A stretch of DNA of 64,000 nucleotides, from NCBI GenBank assembly GCA_024663395.1, contig JANFAH010000014.1:248001-312000 (forward strand). Reading direction: 5' to 3'. Origin of the DNA: Pisolithus tinctorius (lineage: Eukaryota; Basidiomycota; Agaricomycetes; Boletales; Pisolithaceae). The position numbers and the translations under genes are program-made. Every line of letters starts with the position of its first letter. Position 1 is the first letter of the stretch. The notes beneath the pieces are model-generated. The model saw only the letters and a program-made list of their open reading frames with translations, was not told where the DNA came from and did not search any database. This document shows, in pieces, positions 1 through 12,322 of this stretch.

Positions 1-614
1 AAAGGCGGTGGTCGCTTGATGTTGAGGTCAAAGATCCTTGGGCGTGATTGATTACCGATTAGAAGGAGGTCTTTAAACCCTTTCGTGATGAGCAGGGCGT
101 GCTTGTGGCCTTTGCGTTCCAGAAGGGCATTCGTGGCAACTGTCGTAGATAGGCGAATGTAGTCTGTATGTGAATAGTATTCAGTTTGGTAAGTACAACC
201 GAAAAACAGGTTCAAATGGGTGATAGGGCGAAACGGAAGGGCTAACCGATCTTGTCTGTTGAGAGGACCGTTCCTCGGGGGATCTTTTCCCCCGTCACGA
301 TTTCTAGTACTCGGCGGATGCCCTCAGTAGGTGCATCCTGATAATTGGCTGGGTCCTGGGACACTTGAGAATTGTGATATATTAAAAACGTCGTTTTACA
401 GTGCAGTCGCTACTCACGTAGCTTAATCACCAGCTCTTTGCGCGTTTTAGGGTTCTCGGGATCCGGGTATGACCTGAGAGAAACATAAATGCCGATGAGG
501 CGAGGGGAGAAAGGTGGCTGGGGAGGGGAGGAAGCCTACATACGCATGAACATCGCAGAAGGTTCCTCCTCGATCTGCGCATATGCGTATTGATCTGTCG
601 GGTACAGAGGTCAT
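1..614 (-). CDS. 5-oxoprolinase (ATP-hydrolysing), N-terminal part, cut by window edge
   Basis: This cytosolic enzyme uses ATP to open 5-oxo-L-proline to L-glutamate in the glutathione (gamma-glutamyl) cycle. Four exons can be read: 614-544, 473-418, 363-247 and 163-1, and the gene continues past base 1. The start is [19 protein letters not shown], which carries the nucleotide-binding ADRGGTFCD motif typical of the HyuA-type N terminus. Later exons give [37 protein letters not shown] and [13 protein letters not shown], all hallmark blocks of eukaryotic 5-oxoprolinases (usually about 1,250-1,300 residues). Intron phases keep the frame throughout. Only roughly the first tenth of the protein is present, so intactness cannot be judged. 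Confidence 0.93.
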
Positions 615-1264
615 GGTTATGCAAGACTTGCAATCTCGAGCTCGACCGAGTGAAATAATAGTACAAGGTACCTGCCGCTAGAAGTTGGCGTCCAGTGTGA
701 TAAGATGTCCACCGGTCGGCCGTATCATAAGTGGGGCGTGACGGTCATGTGCCGACGTCATCTCCACATCGACCATCTACATCACCAAATTCACGTCGAG
801 TAACAAGTTAACAACCGACCAAGACTGATAATCATTCGATATTAAGTACCACATTTCGTCGATGAGTAACCCCGCGAGAGGGACGTAAGAGATTGATGAA
901 GGAGAGGCAACATATGTAGGGTGGACAAATATGTATGACGAGGCCAATTGGCATGGGTTTGAAGGGCGATCGATATTAGAAATGGTCAGCGCGCGCAGGT
1001 TAACTTCAGGTTATGTTAATAAGGAAAAGAGAAGAAAGTGTGGGAAAAAAAAGAACGGCAATATGGTAAGGATAAAGAAAGGGGAAAAAATCCAGTACCC
1101 GGCACCAGTAAAGGGCAGAGGTATCAACCGTTGCACAGGTGGGGAAGATAGAAAAACAGGGGGAAGAAAGGGAGGGTCAATACTGATGTGGCGGAATATG
1201 TCGCACCCAAGAAATCCAACATGACTGAAACTATATATAAAAAAAGAGCGATGGCTGTCTTTCT
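615..1264. other. Intergenic: 5' flank of 5-oxoprolinase and 3' flank of the Msb1-like gene
   Basis: Both neighbours are on the minus strand, so this holds the promoter of 5-oxoprolinase and the 3' end of the Msb1-like gene. The part from about 1020 to 1180 is purine-rich on the plus strand. The ORFs here lack recognisable domains. I see no gene. Confidence 0.6.
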
Positions 1265-4200
1265 TCACTCGTCTAGTTCTTCATCTTCCTCCAAGACGTT
1301 CTGAAGAGGCATGCCGTGCACATATCGACCAGGGCTATTGCTTCCGGCTTCTTCATAAAGCACATTTGGAGTCAAAGGTTCCTCCTCCAGTTCAGGCTCT
1401 TCAACACCAACTTCCTCGATCTCAATCTGGGGCACTGGCTGAGGGGATGGCGTAGGGGAAGTAGCGCGAGGAAGTGGAGGTAGTGACGCATCTTTAGGTG
1501 GGATCTGTATGGGGATTCGGGACGGGGTTGTTACAGTGACCTGCTTTTCCCGCTCACGGTACATTTCGATAAGTGCAGCAGTCTTGCTTTGCGATACTGG
1601 TGTTACCGGCAATTCAGGTTGGACGTGGGGTAGGGTGATAGATTCCGCTCTTGAGTGTCCACTCTCTTTCTGTTCTCTACTCTCTTCACCAATGCCAAAT
1701 TCTGGGAAGTCCATATCACGAGGAGAGGGGCCAACCGACGTTGGAGCATACTCGCTCGCCGACTCGAATGATGACCTCATAGCCTGCGGCGACGGGGAAA
1801 TCGCGGGAACTTGCTCAGGCGCGCCGTAAACCATTTCATCTGGTACATCGTCACCGTCAGATTCATCACCATTAGCCCGCGGTCGTACCGGCAGGGGCCT
1901 AGTTGTCGCCCCAGGAAGGCGCTCAGGATGCAAATCGAAGTATCCAATGCGCTTCGCCTTCGGGTAGGACATCACCGAGTCGATGTCTGCGTCTTCGTGA
2001 ATATTGCCGTTGTCGTCACCATGTGGTACTGGTGAGGCTCCCTTGCTTTCATTTTCCTTCGCGTGGGGCGGTTCAGGCGTCAATTGGCGGGTTTGTATCC
2101 CTTCATCGTCAGAAAGTGGGGAGCGCGCGCGCACGCCAGCAAGGACTTGCGCGACCTCTTGACTGGCAAGTTCAGGATCCGAGCGGCCTCCACCCTTCAT
2201 TCCCCTCAACAAGGTCCCACCGCCCCCCTTTTTCTCTGCCTCCTGTGTTCCTAGTCGACGGTTTTGACTCGCAACCAGGATGTCCACCCACGCGTCATCT
2301 CTGGACATGCGCCGCTCATACTTCTCAGCGGGAGTGAGGGCCTTCGTGCTGGCTGTCTCATTCCACTCATCATCACTGTAGCTCGCTAAGCGCGTCTCAA
2401 AATCGACAGTCGAGTACTCAGCGGGTACTAACCCCGACCGCCGTACGACTGTTGGGTTCGGGACTGGGATGCGAAACCGAGACCGGCGATTGCTTGTCGG
2501 AGTTAGTGGGCTGTCCGAGGGCACCCGCTGCAGATGCTTTTCTTTTTCGGGAGGGGGTGGGGCGGCAGAGTCATTGGCGTTTGTTCGGGGAGTTTTGGGT
2601 CTAGGCCTTACAAACGTAGGGGACGGAGGTGCCAATAAGGATGCCGCTGGCGGAACCGGCTTGGATAACGTCAGAACTTTGCTTCCGTTTGAGCGCAGAA
2701 GACCTTCGAATTCGACTTCGCGGTACGACGGGCTCTTGGGTACGTGACCAACGACATAGGGGCGGCCATTGAGGGTTGGAGCTGGCTTCCACTGTTTCGA
2801 TTTGATCGACGCGAAGAAGAACGGCAACCGCCTTTTCGTCCCGGAATCTTTAGCGAGCTGCTGCCGGTACTCCAACGGCACGAATTCTTCAAATAGTACC
2901 ACCATTGTTGCCACGCGGGGATCAGTGCCTGGTACGACTGCGGGCTTGTGAACCGGCAGCGACTTAAATTCAATCTTACAACGAGGCACCTCAGAATCAC
3001 CTCGTGAGCAGTGAACGAGCTGCAAAGCAGACTCACCAAAGCCCAGTTGCACTCCCTGTCTGTCTCCTCAACACGTTCGACATCCATCCATCCACCTCCG
3101 TATACTAGGTCACAAAATACATCCAAAAACGCCTCCTCAATCACCTCCTCGGAACCCATGACAGGCTCTGTGTCCCAACCAAATGGTGGGAGTGCACGTT
3201 GCGTCTTCTTGAGCTTTTTCGTGATATCCGCATTGTGAGCAGGCCATGACGTTATGGTGTGGGTCACTGGAGGGCTAAACTGGAGAGAGGTATCAAGGGG
3301 GCCATCAGATCGAGAAAAACCAGCGACCGAGAAGTCATTCCAGTTCATCGTCTGACGCTTCTCGGAACGGGGCTATTGAATGCACTTAGACAAACATCCG
3401 ACTGCGATGAACAGCAAAACGCACCGCCTTTTCGCTCTCTGTCAGGTCGAATTGAAGTTTTTTATCGTCAACCTCGAACGAGCCAAAGCCAGTTGTCTCG
3501 AATTCGACCCATTTCATATCGGTAAGTGTCTTAAATCGGTCTTCTCTTTCGCGTGGTCCGAGACCGAGACCGAGCCCAAGTGAATCCTTGTCATCTAGAG
3601 GAGACGTATTTGACGATGTGCTCGAAGCCGCTGACGACAAGTCAGAACTCAAAGCCGTAAAAGGATGAAAATTAGGAGGCATGTCCATTCGTTTCTTGTA
3701 TCCTTCTGAATACCGGGGCTGCAGCTTGAGCGCAGACGGGGCAATACGCTCCCACTCCTTGGATCCAGCCAAACCGGTGTGGCTTTCACTACTGCTCCGA
3801 GGACGGGATCCCCAGCTTGCAGCCGTCTTGACAAGGTCGGGCGAATACATCCTAACGTTGCGCCTGACGCTGACGACGCGTATTGTGCGAGCTCCGCGAC
3901 GTACTTGCGGTCGACCTTGCTTGTCCTTGGCATGTAGGAAAGGTAACATGGAAGGGTAACCCCTAATCCAGTCCTTGAGGCGCGTGGGAACACCAAGGGA
4001 AGTAGCGCTTCCATGAGCAACATTGGTGTTAATGTGGGTTGGAGAGGATGCAAGTCTGGGTGCATCCTGCCAACGGACGTAAGCCAAAAGGATGTGTTCC
4101 ATCGCGTTGACTGCGCGCAAATAGTGGATATAAGTGTGGTGGAAGGCAAGACTTGCCGGGCCTAGACCAAACAGTAAAGGTCCGAAGAGTGGCGACAATG

Positions 4201-5092
4201 TGGGTGGTGTATGCCCCGAGGAAGAACTGTGAGCAATGAAGCGAGTGAGGAGGTCGAGAAGTGTCGATAAGATGGACTGCAGGACGGATGGCAATGGTGG
4301 GAAGAACGCTGAGAAGTGCGCTGGCGGATAGCCGTGGGCTGTGACACGAAACGCAAATCATTACTGTAAGTGAGTCGTCATGCCTCGTGCATGCGCGAGC
4401 GATCACATACCTGCCTCCGAATCACGGAATTCCGTGTAGTGCTCCCAAGAAATGAGACCTCGCACGGCCTGGTTTCCAACTACTCTTACGACGCGTGCAA
4501 GACCCCACCGAATGCACATGCCAAGTTCGTGGGCACCGGCGAAGCGCGCTTCTTCACGCCAACGACGGTCCGCATCCATAGAGGGTGGATTTGAACAGGT
4601 GTCGAGAAAGGTACGAATGAGACGCTTGATAGCGGGGGAAGAGATGTCGAGAGCGAGAGCAGAAAAAATGAACGGCGTTGTGAGGCATCGAGTCGTGAGC
4701 TCGTTGGCAACCACGTCTACAAGCCGTGCCACCTCGTCCAGACCAAGGATGACATGGCGTTCGTAGGAAAGGTAGCCATAGTCGTACTCGAGCGTCTTCA
4801 CCTCTCCAGATTCGTCGCGAGGACGGTCGAGGCTGAGAGGGAGAAAACTGCCGTCGGGAATTTGAGCGAAGACGTTGGCTACTTCGTTGTCAGGTTTTGG
4901 AGAAGAGATGGTGCGCTTCCTGGACTTCTGGTCCTTCTTTTTGTCCTTGTCCTTTCTGCCGGCGAAGGTAAGAGAAGGGCCGTTGCCAGAGTCTCTGCTC
5001 TTCACGCGGCCAAACTCATCGTGGGCAGTGCCCAGACTAGATTTCTTGCCTGGAATGGAGTTTGTCCTTGCACGGGAGAATAGGCTGGGCAT
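1265..5092 (-). CDS. Msb1/Mug8-like morphogenesis protein (RhoGAP-like fold), with an apparent frame break near 3055
   Basis: Fungal Msb1/Mug8 proteins (Pfam Msb1, formerly DUF1708) act in Cdc42/Rho-dependent polarised growth at the cell cortex. Exons: 5092-4411, 4338-3425, then 3372-1265. The start MPSLFSRARTNSIPGKKSS suits the family better than an in-frame ATG 29 codons upstream. The N-terminal half has the helical RhoGAP-like block (HVILGLDEVARLVDVVANEL, ITWEHY-like GLISWEHYTEF, then FSAFLPPLPSVLQSILSTL). The conserved block with DPRVATMVVLFEEFVPLEYR follows, and then a long Ser/Pro/Glu-rich tail ending in an acidic LEEDEELDE. The 3424-3373 intron is 52 nt, phase 0. Near 3053-3060 the frame changes from ...VEETDRE to VQLGFGESALQLVHC without a credible intron: one base seems to be missing. 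Length is about 1,200 residues if repaired. Family assignment is firm; functionality of this copy is uncertain. Confidence 0.82.
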
Positions 5093-6746
5093 GGAGAAAC
5101 CAAAAGACGAGGGCGCTCTGGCGGGGGACTCGCGCTGCGACGACCTCTGCGCTGTGGTGAAGAAAGACAGGCTAAGCAAGCGTCAAATTCTCAGGGTGTC
5201 CCCAGGTCAACGTTGTCAACCCCAACTCAGGTACATACACTAATAGTACTGCAACTCGGATCCGTGCAATGACCACTACTGAAACATGAGTGATGAAATC
5301 ACTCGTGTCGAGTTTCGATGACCGAAAAAATACCCCACGTCCAGAAACCAAATTATCATGTGCTACCTAAAACACTGTGGTTCAGTGCACAAGGCTGGTC
5401 CGTGTAATCTATGATCCGTGAAGCCACGACGACATTAGACGCGCAATCGGCTATTACCTCGATCAGTACCACCATCCTTCGCCTGCCTGCCACCCGATGA
5501 GAGGGAAAAGGACAAGCTTATAAACCCTTGGCCATGTACTGCAAGAGGAAGTATGGGGCAGAATAGCCGATCATGTCGGGGGCATCCACCGTCAAGCGCT
5601 AGCAGATAAGAAACCGCTCCATACAAGCATGGATGTGGAGTAAACGAAGGCATAGCAAAGCCTGCGATACGTCGTTGCCTATGGTTCAGTTCCTTTGGCT
5701 TCCATGCTAAGGGATCTCTAGCGTACAGTAGATCCTAGAGATTACGTTTGGGCAGGTGGGGGCGAGGTCCTGCCGGGATATGTCTGAGTAAGTGTTCGGT
5801 GAGGAGCTGCACGTACTCACCTGCCAAGAAACCTAATATCATGTCTTCCTAATAGAACGTGTAAGTAAAGCTAACCTAGAACATCAGTGCTCATGTAGCT
5901 AATGTCATTATTCGGGTCCTGACGCACCCTCCAAAATTGCAAACAATATATGCATTCTTTTACTGCTCGAAAGGTTGAGACCACACCTCTGGCTTGCTTG
6001 GGTTCGCGCCAGTTGCGAGGGCAGCCAGAGCGCAGTGAACACCTTAGGACTGCGCAAAGCTGGCAATGGATTGCAGTGACAGAAGCTTTAGATAAGAAGA
6101 CGGGATTGCACGTGTGTGCAAGGTCGCCGCTTGCAAGAGCAAATAGTGAGAGAACGACTAGCATAATCACGAAGCTGTGAACGGAGTGCGGATCCGATGC
6201 GCAGTAGTAAGGGAACTTTCAACCTTTCAAAGAGGCGAGGTCAAAACCAGCGAAAGAAGTACAAGCGTTAGGGCGTGCCTTGAAGAGCCAGGAAGAGTCA
6301 GAAGTACTTCAATAGGAGTCGGTAGGCAGGAGCCTTGCCTACCGCTGTTCCTCTCAAGGTTGTACTAGCGGGTTGCAGCATGGTAGTGCCCAAGGTGGTA
6401 CCGAACAATTCAGATCGAGATTCTATTTCCCGTGCGGGCGGCGACGAGCGGCAAGTTTACTAACAGCCACGACGACATGCGAGGCACCATAACAATATTG
6501 ACTTGACTGTCGTACAATGCGAGTGGTCGGAGTTACTCCTGAACTCAACATCTGTGGAAGCCCACGCGGGTGGGTGATAGGCGCGCTAATACATCTGACG
6601 CTTAAATATTCTTGCTGCCAGCCGCCGATGATAAGTAGCCGCGGGGGCTGCGCAGATTATCTTTCGAGGTTTGACCGGGTGTCCAGAAGCCCGGGAATCA
6701 TTCGGACGTCTCACATTATCATATCAGGTGGTTGCAATAGCCGAGG
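5093..6746. other. Intergenic: upstream regions of the divergent Msb1-like and hydrolase genes
   Basis: The flanking genes point away from each other, so both promoters should lie here. Short ORFs on both strands show no domains and no fungal exon pattern. I see no RNA gene or repeat. Confidence 0.5.
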
Positions 6747-8440
6747 ATGACGAGGAAGACGTTCAGCATACCCTATACACCATCTCCCTCTTGGCCGTCA
6801 GTTAACCCGCGGCCGCTGCTTGCCATCCGACCCCACCCTCCACTGCGTACTCCCAGCCTTCCGTCACCTCCTAGACAAGACATCTTTCACAAGGATTATG
6901 TGCTGAGTACACACATTGTACCTGCTGCCTTCCCTAGACTGGTTCCAGATATACCTCTTCCTCTTCTCGAGATCCCACCACGTTCCGATTCGATATCACC
7001 CGCTGAAAGGCAAGAAAAGGTTGCGACAGCCGTCAAACAGCTTATCGAGAGGCAAGAATGTTTCACGCAAGGGAGAATGCTTGGCGGGCACGGCCAGAAA
7101 CCACTTTGGAACTGCGTCAACCGCTATGTCCGGACCGAGAGGCGCAATACTGCAGGGACTGGGTTAACCTTATTCGTCGCTCATGCAAATGGGTTCCCAA
7201 AGGAGGCAAGTTCAGCTATGTTTCGCTCGCAGTTCCGTAGTAAATGAGCATTCAGTTGTCGGAGACCATGCTACGAAGTCTCTTGGATTTGCCAGCTGCT
7301 CCTCTGGTGGATGAGATTTGGTCTTGGGAAGCCGTTCAACATGGGGACTCGGCGCTCTTGAACGCGGAAAACTTGAGCGGGATATGTAAGGGAACCTTAA
7401 CCACGAGTAGTCGTTGAATTTAACTACTTCTCAGTTGACTGGCAGGATAATGCTCGCGACATCGCAAACTTTCTTCTGCACTACCTCCCGGACGAGGTTG
7501 CACTGACACCCTTGCCGACACGGTTGTTGCGCATTTCGCAAGCTGCGAGCGACGCCCGCAAAACGCAGGGATACCACCAGCGGAAAATTGTCGTCGTTGG
7601 TCATTCATTTGGCGGCACCACGTCGTAGGTTGACAGTTGCAACCTTTTGGCGCCCACATAGTTACTCACCTCTCTCGCGCAGCGCGCTGACGGCCGTGAA
7701 TTTCCCCAAGTTGTTCTCATCCCTAATACTGGTGGATCCTGTCGTCGTCAATTATGGGTCTTACGACTTCGGATCGGAGCTCATACGTGGTGCTCTGATC
7801 AGGCGTGATACTTGGTCTTCCCGGTGAGCCCCTTGGCCATATCCGCTCGTGGCACCTGTTAATTGATTTTAGGGAAGAAGCTCTCCGCCTCTTCAAACAG
7901 CGGCCGTTCTTTGCATCCTGGCACCCAGATGTCCTAAAGTCATACGTCGACTACGGTTTAACAACTGATCCTTCCGGTGGCGTCAGGTTGAAGATGACGC
8001 CCATCCAAGAAAGCCTATGCTTTGCGAATGTGTTCCCTCCGCTCGAGGTCTGGGAGTTGCTAGAGAAATTAGATGAGGACATTACTCTTCGATGGGTTGT
8101 CCCGGCAGTCAGGTAAAACGTCTGACTCTGATAATTCGGTTCCTAATGACCTCGATACCTAGCTTCGTTGGAGAACAAGAGACTAAAGTAAGGGTATGGC
8201 GTCGACCTGCTAACGCATCAAACATAGTGTTCCCCTTCGTTGGACACCTCGTATGTCGCTGTCGCTCTATGCTGCCCGGCCTGACTTCACCCCTCACAGA
8301 TAGTGCAAGAAGCCCCAGTTGAACTTGGTAAGTATCACTCGGTTCGGGAGTTCGGCACTAAACTGAGGAAACTAGCTCAAGATATCTCCACGTTCTTGTT
8401 AGAGAAATACGGGGCACCTCATTTTAAGGCAGCTTTATGA
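6747..8440 (+). CDS. Alpha/beta hydrolase, fungal LPX1-like lipase/esterase family
   Basis: Eight exons (6747-7205, 7256-7385, 7435-7624, 7683-7823, 7873-8112, 8163-8250, 8300-8327, 8376-8440) join in frame to a 446-residue protein. Family blocks in order: LWNCVNRYV, GLTLFVAHANGFPKE, EIWSWEAVQHGDSALLNA, the nucleophile elbow VVVGHSFGGTT with the catalytic Ser, LILVDPVVVNYG, RRDTWSSREEALRLF, then VWRRPANASNIVFP and the GHL that should carry the catalytic His. Fungal relatives are serine hydrolases annotated as Lpx1-like or toxin-biosynthesis-like; the substrate is unknown. The C-terminal tripeptide AAL is a weak peroxisomal signal at best. The first intron (7206-7255) is GC-AG. All catalytic features are present, so the gene looks functional. 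Confidence 0.9.
7206..7255 (+). other. GC-AG intron in the alpha/beta hydrolase gene
   Basis: The 50-nt intron begins GCAAGT and ends ATTCAG. Splicing joins ...NGFPKE to LSETMLRSLLDL in phase 0, which restores the family sequence. No GT donor nearby keeps the frame. Confidence 0.75.
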
Positions 8441-9978
8441 GTGCCCTCCTGCTAATGACGTCGGTAACTACATATGTACTTCCCTGATAAACTATTGAAG
8501 TCTCTTGCGACTCAAGGTGGCTGGATACTTAGGCGTCATTAAGTGTTGTTATCACTATCGCGCGTTCGCAAAAATCCCTAGGGCCAATAATTTTGAAGGC
8601 GTAGATTATCTGCATATACCCCGCTGCTAGTTAGCTTTTAGGCCTGCCCGTGAAGCGTTGCCCCGGCATTAGAGAATATGAGCCGATTCACCAAACTCAG
8701 ATCTGCCAGTTACTACGTAGCGCAACGCTCTATCCGTGACGATCGGGAATACACTACAGTGGCTAATGTGCCATAAAAGCCCCGTATACTCAATTTGCAA
8801 TTTTACGAGGTGCCTCGATGGTTGGGAAAGGTAGAAATGGTTTTGATCACAAACTATCAGAGCAGCGGATATCTGACGCTGTAGAACTCCGTGAAGGGGA
8901 GAGTAGAGACTTTCTGTCTTTACGTTTGCGAAGGTGCTACAGTAGCTTGGTCTCCATGCCTTGTAATAGCCCCTCTAAGCTTCTTGTTAATTCGCGTTCC
9001 AGGTCACCCAAATCGCGTAGCACTGTGTCAGTATCACCTGACGCTATTTTTTTTCGTCGTAAGGAAGGTCGGTGGATTCTCCGCGGACAAACCGTAACCG
9101 AATACGGGTCGACCAGAGCAGGATAGCCAGCACGTGTTACTTATAACATGGAAGTCGTAACAGATGCCAAATTCGATGGGTTAATTTAATGTGCAAGTGC
9201 GAGCTTCGCTGCGTGCTTCATGAGCATACGTGCTGCTGCTGCCAGTAAAGCACATATGAAGGAAAAACCACCCAACCTGTGCGAAAGATAATGGCAATAC
9301 GTGGCTGAAAAGGTACCGTGAGCAGCGGAAAACGATTGACCGGAGTGACAGGCCTTGCGTGTTCACCCTAAGTTCTGCCGCCGTTTACCCAAATAGGTGT
9401 ACTTGTGAAGAATGAAATAGCGAGGGAATTTTGCGGGAAGCGCGAAAGTCTCTATATGGAATGCCCGACCAGGAAAGGTCGAATGGGGGCATTATTTAGT
9501 TCGGTAGACCAGCAACAGGGTTGTTGGCAATGTGTCGCAATATTAAGTGACCACGAAGGTACCACAATCAGATACCGAGGTTTCAAAGCAGATTCCTGTG
9601 GAGTCTTCTGAAAGTTAGACCATGCAATAAGTAACAACATGATTGCATCACCTGATAACGACTTGTGCTGCTGCGCCACGGTAGATAATCAGAGAATGTG
9701 ATCAAGCGCAACCAAATTTCATGCATCATGATTCACTTACTGAACACGTTTATACAGCACTCCAATGGTTGATTCTCATCGAATACGGAAGAATTTCGAC
9801 CAAGTTACCCAGGTAGGAGTGACCGTTGATGCTGATGCACCGCACGATCCCAGCAACCAAAAGCACGCAGTTCGACCTCGGACATGCCCGTTGATCACGT
9901 AATCAATAAGGCCAAAGACTGCTTGTGCAAAAGGCGTGGTGCACGACCCTCCTCCCCAAAAACCTATCTCTCGAGACG
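8441..9978. other. Intergenic between hydrolase and zuotin
   Basis: This stretch holds the 3' flank of the hydrolase and the promoter of the zuotin gene. ORFs of up to about 100 codons show no recognisable domain or consistent exon joins. I see no gene, tRNA or repeat. Confidence 0.5.
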
Positions 9979-11449
9979 ATGGCTACCCCCACAGTGCTAC
10001 CTGCACTCCCACAAAACTGGCATGAACCTGCTTCGCCAGCAAAATCTATTTCCCGTACGTACATATATCGTACCAATTGATGGCGATACAGGATGGTGGG
10101 ACTAACTCGAGGTTCTACTTCGATCCTGATTTCTGAAATCAAAAAAATTGGGCGGGCAATCATTATACAGCTGTCGTTCGCCGCCAACTACTACCAGCAG
10201 GTCCGGCATATCTCGCACATGTTCGAAGGGCGGTAAACAAGCTTTCCTTCGAGGAATACGACAAACAGGTCGAAGAAGAACAAAAACGGCTAGATGCCCT
10301 CCAAGCTGATGGATTGAATGGCGAAGACGATTTGGGCGTCGGCGACGAGGAAGAGTCACCTGAGCTCCTGCTACTTGATCCCAAGGAATGGAAGGCAAGT
10401 CGTTATGGGTGTTACGCCGCCTTCTATCATGGAACTGAGAGCCCGCGAACGATCAGAAACAAGACCATTACCAGGTTCTCGGTCTTTCTCATCTGCGATA
10501 CAAGGCTACCTCGGAGCAGATAAAAATTGCACGTATGTATTTGATTTTCTGGCGCCCTCATACCATATCGTACATGCTTATTTGTCTGATTGGGAACCTT
10601 TACATACACGGCGGGGTGCGACAGATCGGAAGAAGGTGCTTAAACACCACCCGGACAAGAAAGCCGGTATTTCAAACAGCACCAACGATGATGCATTTTT
10701 CAAATGCATCCAAAAGGCATTTGATGTACTTACCCACTCCGAGAAGCGCCGTCAGTTCGACTCCGTCGATCCATACTACCTTGCACTGGAGGAAGATACC
10801 CCTACCGCATCTGATTTCAAGGGCAAAGACAAAGATCATGATTTCTTCTTCAAGGCGATGGGCCCAGTGTTTGAGAGGGAGGCGCGGTTTAGCAAGCGGA
10901 CTCCTGTGCCAATGCTTGGTGCATATGGCGATTCGAAGGAAACGGTAGAAGCCTTCTACGACTTCTGGTACAACTTTGATAGCTGGCGGTCGTTCGAGTA
11001 TCTTGATAAGGAGGTGAATGAGGGTAGTGACAGGTAAGTGGCGGTAGATATACCTGCGGTCAGGCCTTTCTGATAATGGTTCGATCAGTCGTGATGACAA
11101 GAGATACACCGAGAAGAAGAACAAGTCCGAGCGCGCACGCCGCAAGAAGGAAGATACGGTACGATTGCGCAGCCTTGTTGACCTGACACTGGGGTTGGAT
11201 CCACGTATCAAGAGGATCAAGCAGGAAGAAAAAGAGGCACGTGAAGCGAAGAAAAAAAATAAGGCAGGGAACACGCCAGCTGAGTTGAAAGCGAAAGCAG
11301 AAGAAGAAAAACAGAGAGCAGAAGAGGAGGCGAAGAGGAAAGAGGAGGAAGAGAAGGTTGCTCGTGCGGAGGCAAAGAAGGCCAAGGCCGCCGCTGCTAA
11401 TGCGGCCAAGAAAGCACGAAGAGCACAACGCGCCGCGGAAGCCTCCTAA
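9979..11449 (+). CDS. zuo1: Zuotin-type J-domain co-chaperone (Zuo1), ribosome-associated complex
   Basis: Zuo1 is the DnaJ-type subunit of the ribosome-associated complex; with Ssz1 it stimulates Ssb Hsp70 on nascent chains at the tunnel exit. Exons 9979-10054, 10171-10394, 10457-10532, 10625-11033 and 11089-11449 give 381 residues in frame. N-terminal segment LLLLDPKEWK leads into the J domain DHYQVLGLSHLRYKATSEQI, with VLKHHPDKK containing the catalytic HPD loop, then KAFDVLTHSEKRRQFDSVD. The zuotin homology region follows (FFKAMGPVFEREARFS, FYDFWYNFDSWRSFEYLD, RDDKRYTEKKNKSERARRKK). It ends in a charged Ala/Lys/Glu helix that binds rRNA in yeast. The third exon follows a GC-AG intron. Yeast Zuo1 has 433 residues and a C-terminal helical bundle not seen here; the protein stops just after KKARRAQRAAEAS. 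Confidence 0.92.
10395..10456 (+). other. GC-AG intron in the zuotin gene
   Basis: The 62-nt intron starts GCAAGT and ends GATCAG. It joins DPKEWK directly to KQDHYQVLGL in phase 0, as in other zuotins. Reading through it destroys the start of the J domain. Confidence 0.75.
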
Positions 11450-12322
11450 AAGAGACTCGAGCATTTGGTATGATCGTACCTATTTCTTATACGGGGTGAC
11501 CTGTTTGTTCGTTCCTCCCCCCCGAATGATGAATGTGGTATGTCGGTATGAACCCACGGATATTATCGGACCGCACACTGTGCTTGTAGTGGAGACACCG
11601 GAATTTCCAATCCGACTAGTCTGGCTAGTATGGGGGTCAACGCGTGGCATTGCCCCGACACGCAGCACGTCGGACAACCTTGCTAGTAACCAAAGCAAGA
11701 CGCCACGGTGTACGAAGCAACTAGGGGTCTCGTAAGGTTTCATGCACACAGAATGTCACGAAAAGCTGTAGATAGCAGCTGTGGCGGAAGCTATATATGC
11801 GACGAAGAATGTTAATGCAACTTGTCTGTCACATATTCCGACACCATGGAAATGAAGTGACGCCTGCAAAGCCTCGGGGAAACGCCACAGAAGAGCAGAG
11901 GATACAAAGCTCGGGGCCATGGAGAGACGGCAACGGACTGTCTCGCAGACGGTCGTGGCATGAACCTGACAACATTAACAATTACACGAGTCTCTGTACT
12001 GTAGCTATTGTGTACCGGGGAGGACCCACCTTTGGCAGAAAAAGCGCAGCCAGGAGACTGTTTGCACATGTTTGCTTATGCGACCACAGGCCTCTGCTAA
12101 GAGGAGGAAGCCGGGCCTGTCAACTGCTGTAAACACACCCGTCTTCCTTCCATTTGGATGGTGTTTAAAAGCCAACTGGCCACCGCATTGATGAAGTTTT
12201 CTCAGTCAAAGTAGTACTCGTTTGACGTCGCGGGCGGTGTTCCACCACCACTCGTCCCCGGCGTGTGTTTCTGTCTACTCCTTCAGGCTCCCTAATCAAC
12301 ACAACAACATCTCGTCCAAACC
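11450..12322. other. Intergenic between zuotin and the copper-fist gene
   Basis: This is the zuotin 3' flank and the copper-fist promoter. A GTTTAAAAG element lies near 12162-12170, about 150 bases before the ATG. It could be TATA-like, but that is a guess. No gene is seen. Confidence 0.5.

Noticed and set aside
3023..3039. A 17-nt GTGAGT...TTTGCAG intron in the Msb1-like gene
   Set aside because: It is far below the shortest known fungal introns, and removing it would delete the conserved LGFGESAL stretch. A missing base upstream explains the frame better.
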